A stretch of 64,000 bases of DNA from Staphylococcus lloydii (GTDB lineage Bacteria > Bacillota > Bacilli > Staphylococcales > Staphylococcaceae), in the NCBI RefSeq assembly GCF_015775975.1, contig NZ_CP064056.1, forward strand, positions 2,418,001 through 2,482,000. Direction: 5' to 3'. Positions 17,044-24,804 of the stretch are shown here, piece after piece. The position numbers were made by a program, and so were the translations under genes. How positions within the stretch are numbered: the stretch's first letter is position 1; each line of letters begins with the position of its first letter. The notes under the pieces were generated by a model. The model was not told the origin of the DNA. It ran no database searches and saw only the letters and a list, made by a program, of their open reading frames with translations.

Positions 17044-18387
17044 TACTGCTTGCATGAGTTCGCTCTGTCCGAGCTTTTTATTCTTGAGACCTCTGTACAC
17101 GTCTTGGTCGACTGTGATCTCTGTCATGATGTGATGAATGACAGTTGTGTCTTTTTGGCCTTGTCTATATAATCTAGCGTTTGCTTGTTCGTAGTATTCT
17201 AAATTCCATGTTAGCCCAAACCATGCAACGATTGATCCACCATACTGTAGGTTTAAACCGTGCCCAGCACTTGCTGGGTGGGCGAGTAGCAACTGAATAT
17301 CGCCATTGTTCCAGCGTTTCATATAGTCCTCGCTGTCTAGGGTCTCAGCTTGCTCGTATCGTTCTAATAATCGCTCTTTATCATGCTTGAAGTTATAGAA
17401 CACGAGCACGGGCTTGCCTTGTGCCTCTTCGATGATTTCGTCTAGCTTTTCTAACTTTCTATCATGAATAGGCTTATATGTGCCGTCAGCCGTGTATACA
17501 GCGCCGTTAGACATCTGCAATAGTTTTTGGTTTAAAGTGGCACTACTTAACGCCACAATGTCTTTGTTGTCGTCTGTGTCGTCCTCTATAACCATGTCAT
17601 ACTTGAGCTGGTTATAGAGCTCTCGTTCTTTTTTGCTCAGCTTAACTTCATGAACTGTGTTGACTCGTTCAGGCATTTTTAAGTAGTCCTTACTTTCCAT
17701 GCTGACAGTGATGTCACTTATCTTGTTGTATATCTCATCTTTGGCACCGTCTTTCAATTCCCAATTGAACACGTTGTCTGAAAGCTGGTGCGTTGGATAG
17801 AAGTAATCTTGCCTAAATTTCGTTTTGGTCTTACCTAGGCGCTCACCTGCGTCTATTAAGTAGACCTGAGCCCATATATCCATTAAGTTATTTGGGCTCG
17901 GTGTTCCTGTAAGGCCTACAAATCGACTGACTAAAGGCATTTGCTTTTTGAGTATTTTAAACCTCTGACTCTTTGAGTTCTTAAAGGTCGACAGCTCATC
18001 AATTACCAGCATGTCGAACGGCCAATCTTTTCGGTACTTTTCACAAATATATTTCGTATTCTCTTTATTCGTTACGTATATGTCAGCGTCTCGTTCCAAC
18101 GCTTGCTCTCTTTGTTTAGGTGTGCCCAGCACGAGCGACACCTCTAAATGTGTTAAATGCGACCACTTTTCAACTTCCTGCGCCCATGTGTCCTCTGCTA
18201 CACGCTTAGGAGCTATCACAAGCACTTTGTCTACTTCGAGGTAATCATATTTCAGTTGCTCTATGGCTGTGAGCGTTGAGACTGTCTTGCCTAAGCCCAT
18301 ATCAAGAAAAAGACCATACTTCGGGTTGTCGATTATCTTCTTAATTGCATACGCCTGATAATCATAAGGCTTGAAATCAATTGCCAT
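17026..18387 (-). CDS. SNF2-family DNA helicase/translocase
   Basis: 453 residues from ATG 18387 (MAIDFKPYDYQAYAIKK), chosen because AGGTG sits just upstream. Walker A DMGLGKTVS is near residues 29-37, the DEAH-like box reads VIDELSTF near 125, and motif VI is ANARLYRQGQKDTTVIHH near 395. It overlaps the VRR-NUC gene by 11 bases; this helicase-nuclease pair recurs in Firmicute phages with VapE and PolA. It probably works in replication or recombination. Confidence 0.9.
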   Translation of the reverse strand: MAIDFKPYDYQAYAIKKIIDNPKYGLFLDMGLGKTVSTLTAIEQLKYDYLEVDKVLVIAPKRVAEDTWAQEVEKWSHLTHLEVSLVLGTPKQREQALERDADIYVTNKENTKYICEKYRKDWPFDMLVIDELSTFKNSKSQRFKILKKQMPLVSRFVGLTGTPSPNNLMDIWAQVYLIDAGERLGKTKTKFRQDYFYPTHQLSDNVFNWELKDGAKDEIYNKISDITVSMESKDYLKMPERVNTVHEVKLSKKERELYNQLKYDMVIEDDTDDNKDIVALSSATLNQKLLQMSNGAVYTADGTYKPIHDRKLEKLDEIIEEAQGKPVLVFYNFKHDKERLLERYEQAETLDSEDYMKRWNNGDIQLLLAHPASAGHGLNLQYGGSIVAWFGLTWNLEYYEQANARLYRQGQKDTTVIHHIMTEITVDQDVYRGLKNKKLGQSELMQAVRAHIE

Positions 18388-18661
18388 TTTTGCACACCTC
18401 ATCTATGAACTTATCTACTTCACTTTTTGAATATGGCACATAGACATGAACGCCTAATTTCTTAAATTGCTTATGCACATATTTTTGTGTTTTAGATAGT
18501 CGACCCTTTTCATTTTTTAACTCCACAAAATATATTCGGTTTTCAGGAAGTAAAATAATTCGGTCAGGTACTCCTCGAATTGAAGATGTAAATTTCAAAC
18601 ACATACCATTCATTTTTTCTATTTCATTTTTTAAGTGTTGCTCAATTTTATTTTCTCTCAT
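18377..18661 (-). CDS. VRR-NUC domain nuclease
   Basis: 94 residues from ATG 18661 (MRENKIEQHLKNEIEKMNG), preceded by TTAGGAG. The pattern GVPDRIILLPENRIYFVELK gives the PD-(D/E)XK catalytic core (PD, then E-x-K), followed by KTQKYVHKQFKKLGVHVYV. Stand-alone VRR-NUC proteins act as structure-specific nucleases next to SNF2 helicases in phage replication modules. Confidence 0.9.
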   Translation of the reverse strand: MRENKIEQHLKNEIEKMNGMCLKFTSSIRGVPDRIILLPENRIYFVELKNEKGRLSKTQKYVHKQFKKLGVHVYVPYSKSEVDKFIDEVCKNGN

Positions 18662-18694
18662 ATCTAAACTCCTAAGAAGTGTAATATTACTATC

Positions 18695-19152
18695 GTATCC
18701 CAAAACCGAAATTTTTGGCTCATCTTTTTATAAGGGCGTGTTATGGATACCCCGTATATACTATATACTCCCTATACACTACTTTTGAAGTCAGTAGGGT
18801 ATTTTATGGATACTTGGATACTCTCCACTTTGAGCCCAGTAGTGGTAAGGGATTGAGCCGTATCCACCCGAGTATCCACTTAAAATTTTTGGGATACGGT
18901 GGATACCGGGTAATTTTACACCCGTATCCCAAGTATCCAAATGGGTGGATACTTGGGATACTGTAAATTTACACATTTTAGCTCTTAACAGACGCTTTTA
19001 AAAGTTTGCGAAAGAGTGGATACCTGGATACTTGGATACTCAAAGTCCCTAACAGCCATTTTTAAAAGTTTTAAAGTAAGTGGATACTGGGATACGCTGG
19101 ATACTTTTTGCTATTTTTCAACTCTTACATATGCTTTTTGTAAGTCGTATCC
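18695..19152. repeat. GGATAC iteron-like array (candidate origin or regulatory region)
   Basis: GGATAC occurs on the plus strand at 18745, 18808, 18816, 18892, 18901, 18947, 18956, 19018, 19026, 19034, 19082, 19090 and 19099, and inverted (GTATCC) at 18695, 18860, 18872, 18924, 18933 and 19147. Many neighbours are 8 or 9 bases apart. A direct repeat of about 64 bases (from TAACAG at 18986 and 19050) carries three copies each. Short ORFs here consist of the repeat itself and are not considered genes. The position, between the nuclease gene and vapE, suits a replication origin. Confidence 0.8.
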
Positions 19153-21573
19153 TTTACCAAATTTGAGTCGTCCTCGAACTGCTTGCGTATATGGCTCCCA
19201 GCCTTTCATGCTCTTAATTGCCGATTTTATTCTAAATTGTTCGGCTTTTGGGAACTTACTACGGTCATTACCGAGGCACTCGCACCACACTTCAACAGGG
19301 CTGACTCTGTCTCTGTACTCCCATTCAGCGTCATTGGCTTCTTTAGGTAAGATGTCCTCATTGCCTGATTGGATATATTGACGTTTCGTGTCTACGTCCA
19401 AATCACGCCAGCATGCTGGTATTTTCGTGTTGATGAACGCCTCTATAATGCCCTCTAGGTAGTCATCTTCGGTATGTGTCGCTTGTCTGTCGTTCATTTC
19501 AGCCTCTAGGTTTGCTGGTAGGTATAAAGCCTCATTATTATTGTATCGGTGTTTGGCTTCTGCCCACATCTGCGCCACTAGGGCGCTGTCTCTAAGCTCC
19601 TGCACGTCCTTACGTGCGTTGTTTTTATCAATTGAAATCGTCCAAAAACGACGCCCTCCTGTGTCGTCACGTAGGAAATCAGAGTTGTTCGTCGTACCAA
19701 AGAACACACATTGACGTGGGAAATCTTCATTGTGTCGGCCATACGCCACACGGAATGAATCAACCTGCTTACTGATGAAGTGCTTAATCGCCTCGACCTC
19801 AGCTTTCTTAGTTGCTGATAGTTCGGCCATTTCAATAAGCCACTTGCCCTGCAAGGCTTCATAGGCGCCTTTGCCCGTCACTTCTGAGAGGCTGTCACTA
19901 AACCAATCGCCACCCATATAGCTCAGTAGCGTTGATTTGCCGTGTCCCTGCTTACCATATAGGGTCGTCATGTAATCGAACTTCACACCAGGTTGATAGA
20001 TACGAGCCACACCAGCCGTGAACGCTTTTCTCGTCACAGCTCTGTTAAGCTCTGAGTCGTCTGCGCCTAAGTAGTCAATGAATAACGTGTCTAAACGCTC
20101 TACGCCGTCCCACTCAAGCTGGTCAAGGTATTCTCTGACAGGGTGGAACGCATTTTCTAAGGCTATCTCATTGACGGCGTCGTCTGTTTTGGCTCTGTTG
20201 TATATGCCATGCTCTTTTTCTAAGTAGTTTCTTAGACCTGCGTCGTCTTTGTCTCGCCAATAGGCTATTATGTCCTCAGAGCTCCACGGTGTAATGCCTT
20301 TAATGCACATACGCGTGTTGAACTCATCATAGGCAATCTTGCCTTTCAAGTTGTCGTCATTGCGCAATATAAGGCCAATATTGGTCGTCGTGGCTAACAC
20401 GCTCCCTGACTTATCGACTTCAAGTTGTGTCGCCCATTTGTACTTGTCTTTTTTCGCTTCCTTATCAATGTATTCGCTGAACTCGTTCTCAGCGTCCTCA
20501 AAACGTTCTGCTATCATGTTGATTTTAACCTCTGAGTCATTCTGTGCGAGGTTTTGCATAGCATTATAGGACGGCAAGCGTGTAATTGGCGTGTACTCGG
20601 GAATATCTTCGTCTTGCAATCCGAACTTGTGTATACGCAATAAGTCGAAGCTGTTGCATAGCTCGCCACCTGCTGGGTCTGTACCATGATGAGAGTAAGC
20701 GAACTTACCATTTTCATAAGTGACTAAACCACCAGCTGTTGACCCTCCTATGTAGGTAAAGCGTGTGTCATCATAGCGCTCGTATACATCTGATAAGAAG
20801 TGCTCAATCACGTCTTGTATGTCATAAGCTCTACAGAACGCACCGACAAGACCTGGCTTCTCATGAGGGTCGCCCTGCTTGTCTGCAAGTCTGTTGTAGC
20901 TAGCGCTCTCACGTTCTGAATAAGGCCATTCAAGAGGGTCTTTCCAATCTTTGTAAGTATTGAGCACCTCGTCAGGGTCTAGGAACGGCTCATCAGCATA
21001 TGTGAAGTAATATTCAGCGTCTGCGCTGGTACTCGGCCAGTACATCAGTCTATGAGGCTCATAGGTCGTGTCGTCAAAGTAATCAATACCGATAGACTCA
21101 GCAACTCTACGAGCTACAGCCTCATATTCGTCGCCGTCTACATGACGTTTTAACGGAACTACTAAGCGCAAACGTGGGTTTGTAGGTCTATGTTTATGCG
21201 TTGAATAGAGGGCATATGCTCTATCAAAGAACAGGTCAATAATTTCGTGCATGTTCTCATCTGCAAAGTCGATGTCTAGCGTCAGCATTGATCTATTCAT
21301 CACGTAGCCTTTACGGCGTTTGCCCTCTTTGAGGTAACCACCAACAAAGCCTCCTACGTCTTTAACCTCTGATTGTTCATCTTTTTTCATTCGGTTGTAT
21401 TCATCAATCGACTCTTGTGTGCGTGTCGTGTTTGATAGCTTATTTAGAAAATCGCCCCATGATTTGTCGCTATTCTTCCAGTAGTTTGATTTCCTGCTCG
21501 TTGCATGCGCATATGTGACCTGTCCGTCATGTTTTAAATACTCAAGTGGCGTCACATTGTCTAATTCGTGCAT
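19111..21573 (-). CDS. VapE-type primase-helicase
   Basis: 820 residues. The N-terminal half has a primase-like pattern: LTLDIDFADE near residue 100 (acidic pair), then HKHRPTNPRLRLVVPLKR and RLMYWPSTSADAEYYF. The C-terminal half is a VapE-family AAA+ ATPase with Walker A GKQGHGKST near residue 540, GKWLIEMAEL and FFGTTNNSDFLRDDTGGRRF. Such fused proteins start DNA replication in phages and islands. It lies beside the GGATAC array, which may be its binding region (inference). Confidence 0.9.
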   Translation of the reverse strand: MHELDNVTPLEYLKHDGQVTYAHATSRKSNYWKNSDKSWGDFLNKLSNTTRTQESIDEYNRMKKDEQSEVKDVGGFVGGYLKEGKRRKGYVMNRSMLTLDIDFADENMHEIIDLFFDRAYALYSTHKHRPTNPRLRLVVPLKRHVDGDEYEAVARRVAESIGIDYFDDTTYEPHRLMYWPSTSADAEYYFTYADEPFLDPDEVLNTYKDWKDPLEWPYSERESASYNRLADKQGDPHEKPGLVGAFCRAYDIQDVIEHFLSDVYERYDDTRFTYIGGSTAGGLVTYENGKFAYSHHGTDPAGGELCNSFDLLRIHKFGLQDEDIPEYTPITRLPSYNAMQNLAQNDSEVKINMIAERFEDAENEFSEYIDKEAKKDKYKWATQLEVDKSGSVLATTTNIGLILRNDDNLKGKIAYDEFNTRMCIKGITPWSSEDIIAYWRDKDDAGLRNYLEKEHGIYNRAKTDDAVNEIALENAFHPVREYLDQLEWDGVERLDTLFIDYLGADDSELNRAVTRKAFTAGVARIYQPGVKFDYMTTLYGKQGHGKSTLLSYMGGDWFSDSLSEVTGKGAYEALQGKWLIEMAELSATKKAEVEAIKHFISKQVDSFRVAYGRHNEDFPRQCVFFGTTNNSDFLRDDTGGRRFWTISIDKNNARKDVQELRDSALVAQMWAEAKHRYNNNEALYLPANLEAEMNDRQATHTEDDYLEGIIEAFINTKIPACWRDLDVDTKRQYIQSGNEDILPKEANDAEWEYRDRVSPVEVWCECLGNDRSKFPKAEQFRIKSAIKSMKGWEPYTQAVRGRLKFGKGYDLQKAYVRVEK

Positions 21574-21587
21574 TGATAAACTCCTCT

Positions 21588-21785
21588 CTAATCTATTTCT
21601 ATGTGCTCATGGTCAGCGAAATCGTTGGGCTTAATAACTAGGTAGTCCTCTATTGCCTCAAATAGCTCTATGACTTCAAGTATGTCTTTGTTGTCTTTTA
21701 GAATTGCATCGCCGTCAACTTTAACATCGTAATGTCTTGATAGCTCGAGGCTATCTTCTAATTCTTGCACTGTGTAATTTTTCAT
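21588..21785 (-). CDS. Hypothetical phage protein, 65 aa
   Basis: Acidic protein (MKNYTVQELEDSLELSRHYD). It overlaps the next upstream gene at base 21785 in a stop-start junction, so it is part of the early operon. No family recognised. Confidence 0.6.
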   Translation of the reverse strand: MKNYTVQELEDSLELSRHYDVKVDGDAILKDNKDILEVIELFEAIEDYLVIKPNDFADHEHIEID

Positions 21786-22054
21786 TATTTGCCCCCTCTT
21801 TTCAATCCTCTTAGGTTCACATCATTTTCAAATACCAAGACTGTTTTGTATAAGCCTCTTAGCTGGTTAGCTATTAGGTTTATATCTCTGTCACTTGCTT
21901 TTGGCCGAGGTGCAATAAATGCTACTTGATTTGTTTCATCTATATGCACGTTCACTCGTCTGGTGTTTTTATATCTGTCTCGAGCCTCTCTGTATATCAA
22001 CCAAAATATAGCTACTAACAGTAAAGCGTTAATTACAACCGTGAATATTGACAT
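21785..22054 (-). CDS. Hypothetical phage protein with N-terminal membrane segment, 89 aa
   Basis: Residues ~4-20 (FTVVINALLLVAIFWLI) form a single membrane helix, followed by a basic, probably cytoplasmic domain. Coupled to both neighbours through shared stop/start bases. Function unknown. Confidence 0.6.
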   Translation of the reverse strand: MSIFTVVINALLLVAIFWLIYREARDRYKNTRRVNVHIDETNQVAFIAPRPKASDRDINLIANQLRGLYKTVLVFENDVNLRGLKRGGK

Positions 22055-22548
22055 TACAAGTCAGCCTCTTTTACGAATTTGCCGTCTATCATCTTGCCTT
22101 TACGGTCTTTAATCTCATCGTAAGCAAGCGCTACGCAATGAGTGAAGTCGAGGCCATACTCGCCACAAGTCTGCACAAGGTCAGTATTTAACTCGTAAAC
22201 CTGAGGCATAATAAACGAAATTCTGTCGCTGAGTAAGTCGCCTAAGTCTGATAAATTTAAAATGTAGCCGACTGTGCTGTGTTTAGGTCTTAATGTCTCG
22301 ACGCTTGCCTCTTCTAGCAATCTAACCATTGAGTTGTCTGTTTGCTTACTCATGATGACAAGCACGACAAACATGTCGCCGATACTGTCCTTAATCACGT
22401 CTAAGTCTTGCTTGTTGATACCTTTGACTAATTCGCCGAACTCTTCAACCAGCTTGTCGAATTGTTTGATTGGGTCGGCTGTGTGTAGGTTTCTGTCCTC
22501 AGCCCATTGCTCGATTTTCTTTGTTAAGTCAATTAGTTCATTTGTCAT
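22054..22548 (-). CDS. MazG-like nucleotide pyrophosphohydrolase
   Basis: 164 residues from ATG 22548 (MTNELIDLTKKIEQWAED), preceded by AGGAGGG with 8-base spacing; the longer in-frame ORF overlaps the upstream gene. The pattern FDKLVEEFGELVKGI and VIKDSIGDMFVVLVIM contains the ExxE and DxxD-type metal sites of MazG-like enzymes that hydrolyse NTPs/dNTPs. The C-terminal part is less typical. Confidence 0.75.
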   Translation of the reverse strand: MTNELIDLTKKIEQWAEDRNLHTADPIKQFDKLVEEFGELVKGINKQDLDVIKDSIGDMFVVLVIMSKQTDNSMVRLLEEASVETLRPKHSTVGYILNLSDLGDLLSDRISFIMPQVYELNTDLVQTCGEYGLDFTHCVALAYDEIKDRKGKMIDGKFVKEADL

Positions 22549-22603
22549 TGTGTTTGCCCTCCTGATTATTGATACCTTGACGCATCTTTGCGCTAAGGCC
22601 TGT

Positions 22604-22921
22604 TTAATAGTATTCATGTAGTCCTTTAGCTAACTGCTCTCGGAGCTTAATTGCTACGTTGCGATATTGCGAACTTGCTGGCGTGATTTCGAGTTTAAAT
22701 GCGATGAAGCCCTCCATAGCCTCGAAGCGTTTACGCCATAAAGTAGAGTTGTACTGCGCTTTGGCCGTCTCTTCATAAATGCTTTGGAGCTTGTCCTGCT
22801 GGTTGTCTATTAAGTCTCTAAGCTCTCTATTTTCCAGTTCTAGTGCTTTGTTACGTTCTATAATCTCATTAGCTTCACTGAGCACCTTTTCTAGGTGGTT
22901 GGCGATTTCTTGTGTATTCAT
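22604..22921 (-). CDS. Hypothetical coiled-coil phage protein, 105 aa
   Basis: Residues ~5-60 (ANHLEKVLSEANEIIERNKA onward) form a clear coiled coil. The stop of the upstream gene overlaps its ATG at 22921. No function recognised; similar helical ORFs are common in staphylococcal phage early operons. Confidence 0.6.
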   Translation of the reverse strand: MNTQEIANHLEKVLSEANEIIERNKALELENRELRDLIDNQQDKLQSIYEETAKAQYNSTLWRKRFEAMEGFIAFKLEITPASSQYRNVAIKLREQLAKGLHEYY

Positions 22922-23568
22922 TACTTATCAACTCCTACAAAGAAACTTATTTCTGAGCCGTCAACAAACCCTAATTCGTGACGTTCGCCCTCAATGCCTC
23001 TTTCAATGCTGTGGCTTTCTATGAAGTCCAGCCCTTTGGCCTCTAGCTCACGCTCAATGCGTTTCATATTGAACAGTATGCTATTCGTGAATGGTGTGTC
23101 ATTTTCTAACGTCTGCCTGATTCCCTCGAAATCCTGAACGCCTCTGCCCTCAGTCACTTCTAAGATAACGCCGTAGACGTATTGGTTAATTGAGAACTCT
23201 GCTCTGTCCTGCTCATCAGGAATGTGGCCTGTGCCTTGTCTCATGTCCGTACAGTGCACATAGACCTTAAGTTCAGGCTTTTCACGTTTTAACTTCTGAA
23301 TGTAGCCCAGCTCACATATTGTCCCTTGTGCATGTGGCAAATAATCCAATACGATAATGTCAGCTTGCTCAATGCCTGACGTGTCATTTGTGACGATACG
23401 CTCGGCCAGCCCTTGCTGATCTGCGCTTGATTTATCGTTGATACTCTTATCGTCCTGAGGATTATAGACCTCATAGTCTAATCGTTTAAATGCTGACTTC
23501 TCGTAAGCTCTGCGTAATTGCTGGCCGTGGCTCAACATGTCGCCAGCTAGATAAATAAGTTTTGTCAT
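22921..23568 (-). CDS. Nucleoside 2-deoxyribosyltransferase-like protein
   Basis: 215 residues. The N-terminus MTKLIYLAGDMLSHGQQLRR and the IEQADIIVLDYLPHAQGTICELGY segment match the Rossmann-like nucleoside 2-deoxyribosyltransferase family, where the Asp and the Gly-x2-Glu-like residues bind the sugar. Likely modifies or salvages nucleotides during phage growth. Start overlaps the stop of the next upstream gene. Confidence 0.75.
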   Translation of the reverse strand: MTKLIYLAGDMLSHGQQLRRAYEKSAFKRLDYEVYNPQDDKSINDKSSADQQGLAERIVTNDTSGIEQADIIVLDYLPHAQGTICELGYIQKLKREKPELKVYVHCTDMRQGTGHIPDEQDRAEFSINQYVYGVILEVTEGRGVQDFEGIRQTLENDTPFTNSILFNMKRIERELEAKGLDFIESHSIERGIEGERHELGFVDGSEISFFVGVDK

Positions 23569-23981
23569 TATTTGCCCTCCTGCTGTAACTTCTCTTTGTA
23601 ACGTTCTGCATAATCAATAATTTTGTTCAACTCTTTGACCTTGTCGTCTTTACGACCTAAACGTACAGCGTATTTGCTTATTTGTGACTTCATAGCGCCT
23701 TGGAACTCCTCCTCGGACATTTGCATATGCCAAAAGTCTATAAGGTCTATGCCATTGTCTCTGTGGCTCTGATAGTGTTGTTCTCTCACAGTCTCAGCTG
23801 GGTTTATGATTGTAATGTCTAGGGCGTTGTCGATGTGATAAGTGTCTATGCCGTCGTACACGGTCGCTTTCATCACGTCGTAATATAGCTCAGTGATTTC
23901 TCCTATTACCTCTTCGCCTGACATAATAGGGTACTCAAATGAAACAAGGTCGCCGATATTTAAGTCTTTAATCAATGCCAT
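23568..23981 (-). CDS. Phage protein with C-terminal DUF3310 domain
   Basis: 137 residues. The C-terminal half (HYQSHRDNGIDLIDFWHM, then SKYAVRLGRKDDKVKELNKI) fits DUF3310, a small helical domain of many phages sometimes labelled a nucleotide kinase without strong proof. The N-terminal ~60 residues look like a small beta barrel (LNIGDLVSFEYP). Member of the coupled early operon. Confidence 0.65.
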   Translation of the reverse strand: MALIKDLNIGDLVSFEYPIMSGEEVIGEITELYYDVMKATVYDGIDTYHIDNALDITIINPAETVREQHYQSHRDNGIDLIDFWHMQMSEEEFQGAMKSQISKYAVRLGRKDDKVKELNKIIDYAERYKEKLQQEGK

Positions 23982-24574
23982 TATTTAACCACCTCAGAAC
24001 ATTTGAATTTGTAGCTACTTAATAGATACTGCGCATATTCGCCGAAAGTATGTTGCTGTGGCGTGCCGTCGTACATGTGAGGTCTGCGCTCCATGTCACG
24101 TTGCTTTGCCATTTCTGCTTTTGCTAGACGTTTTCTTTCATGCTTTCTTGCCTTACTGCGCATACGTGCTAGTTGCTTGTCTTTGAGTATTTCCGTTTCG
24201 TCTACAGCCTCTAATTCTCTTGAAAGTTTTCTGTCGAAAATGCCTCCCTGCATATTAGATACTGCGTTTCTAAAGCTTTTGCCCTCACTGAGATTGTTGA
24301 ATAAGCGTCTCGTGTCGTTGTAGTGTATGCCAATGCGCTCAATCACATACAACGGAATGTATAACACTCTTGTTGCGTCTGCGTATCTGAGGCAAATATC
24401 GCCCTCATACATGTAATAGTTTTTGTTTAGCTCGATTGACTCAATCAGTCCCCAGCCGTCATCAAGTCGCTTTTGTATCTGTCCTAGTGTCAGTTTTCTG
24501 CTCCAAATGTTTTGGACTTGTTCATCTGTCAGCTCAAATGTGCCGTCCTGTGTCTGTAATGTTCTGAACTTCAT
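23981..24574 (-). CDS. Hypothetical phage protein, 197 aa
   Basis: Starts MKFRTLQTQDGTFELTDEQV. The N-terminal ~40 residues resemble a small DNA-associated module (EQVQNIWSRKLTLGQIQKRL); residues ~130-165 are very basic and helical. Shared stop/start bases with both neighbours. A nucleic-acid-binding role is only a guess. Confidence 0.55.
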   Translation of the reverse strand: MKFRTLQTQDGTFELTDEQVQNIWSRKLTLGQIQKRLDDGWGLIESIELNKNYYMYEGDICLRYADATRVLYIPLYVIERIGIHYNDTRRLFNNLSEGKSFRNAVSNMQGGIFDRKLSRELEAVDETEILKDKQLARMRSKARKHERKRLAKAEMAKQRDMERRPHMYDGTPQQHTFGEYAQYLLSSYKFKCSEVVK

Positions 24575-24792
24575 TAGAAATGCTCCTCCCAGTCTTTTAA
24601 TCTTGATTTACCAGTCATCGCCATGACCTCACTCGCCATGTCGTCATAGTATTCGCTTATATATTCATCAGCTTTGTCTGCGATGTCATCGCTGTTGTTT
24701 GCTGTTACAGTAATTTCAGTTTCATATTCAATCGTGAGCTTAACAGGGACTTTATATTCGCCCCATTCGCTCACGTTATCTAGTGCGCCCAT
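24574..24792 (-). CDS. Hypothetical acidic phage protein, 72 aa
   Basis: MGALDNVSEWGEYKVPVKLT is followed by a beta-then-helix region (YETEITVTANNSDDIADKAD). It overlaps the following gene at 24574. Family not recognised. Confidence 0.55.
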   Translation of the reverse strand: MGALDNVSEWGEYKVPVKLTIEYETEITVTANNSDDIADKADEYISEYYDDMASEVMAMTGKSRLKDWEEHF

Positions 24793-24804
24793 GATTTTCC
24801 TCCT

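Noticed and set aside
18715-18976. Two short ORFs on opposite strands inside the GGATAC array
   Set aside because: Their sequences are translations of the repeat itself (repeated W/Y/G/P patterns), with no start signals.
18695-19152. CRISPR-like repeats
   Set aside because: The repeat is only 6 bases, found in both orientations at 8-9 base spacing, with no spacer pattern and no cas genes.
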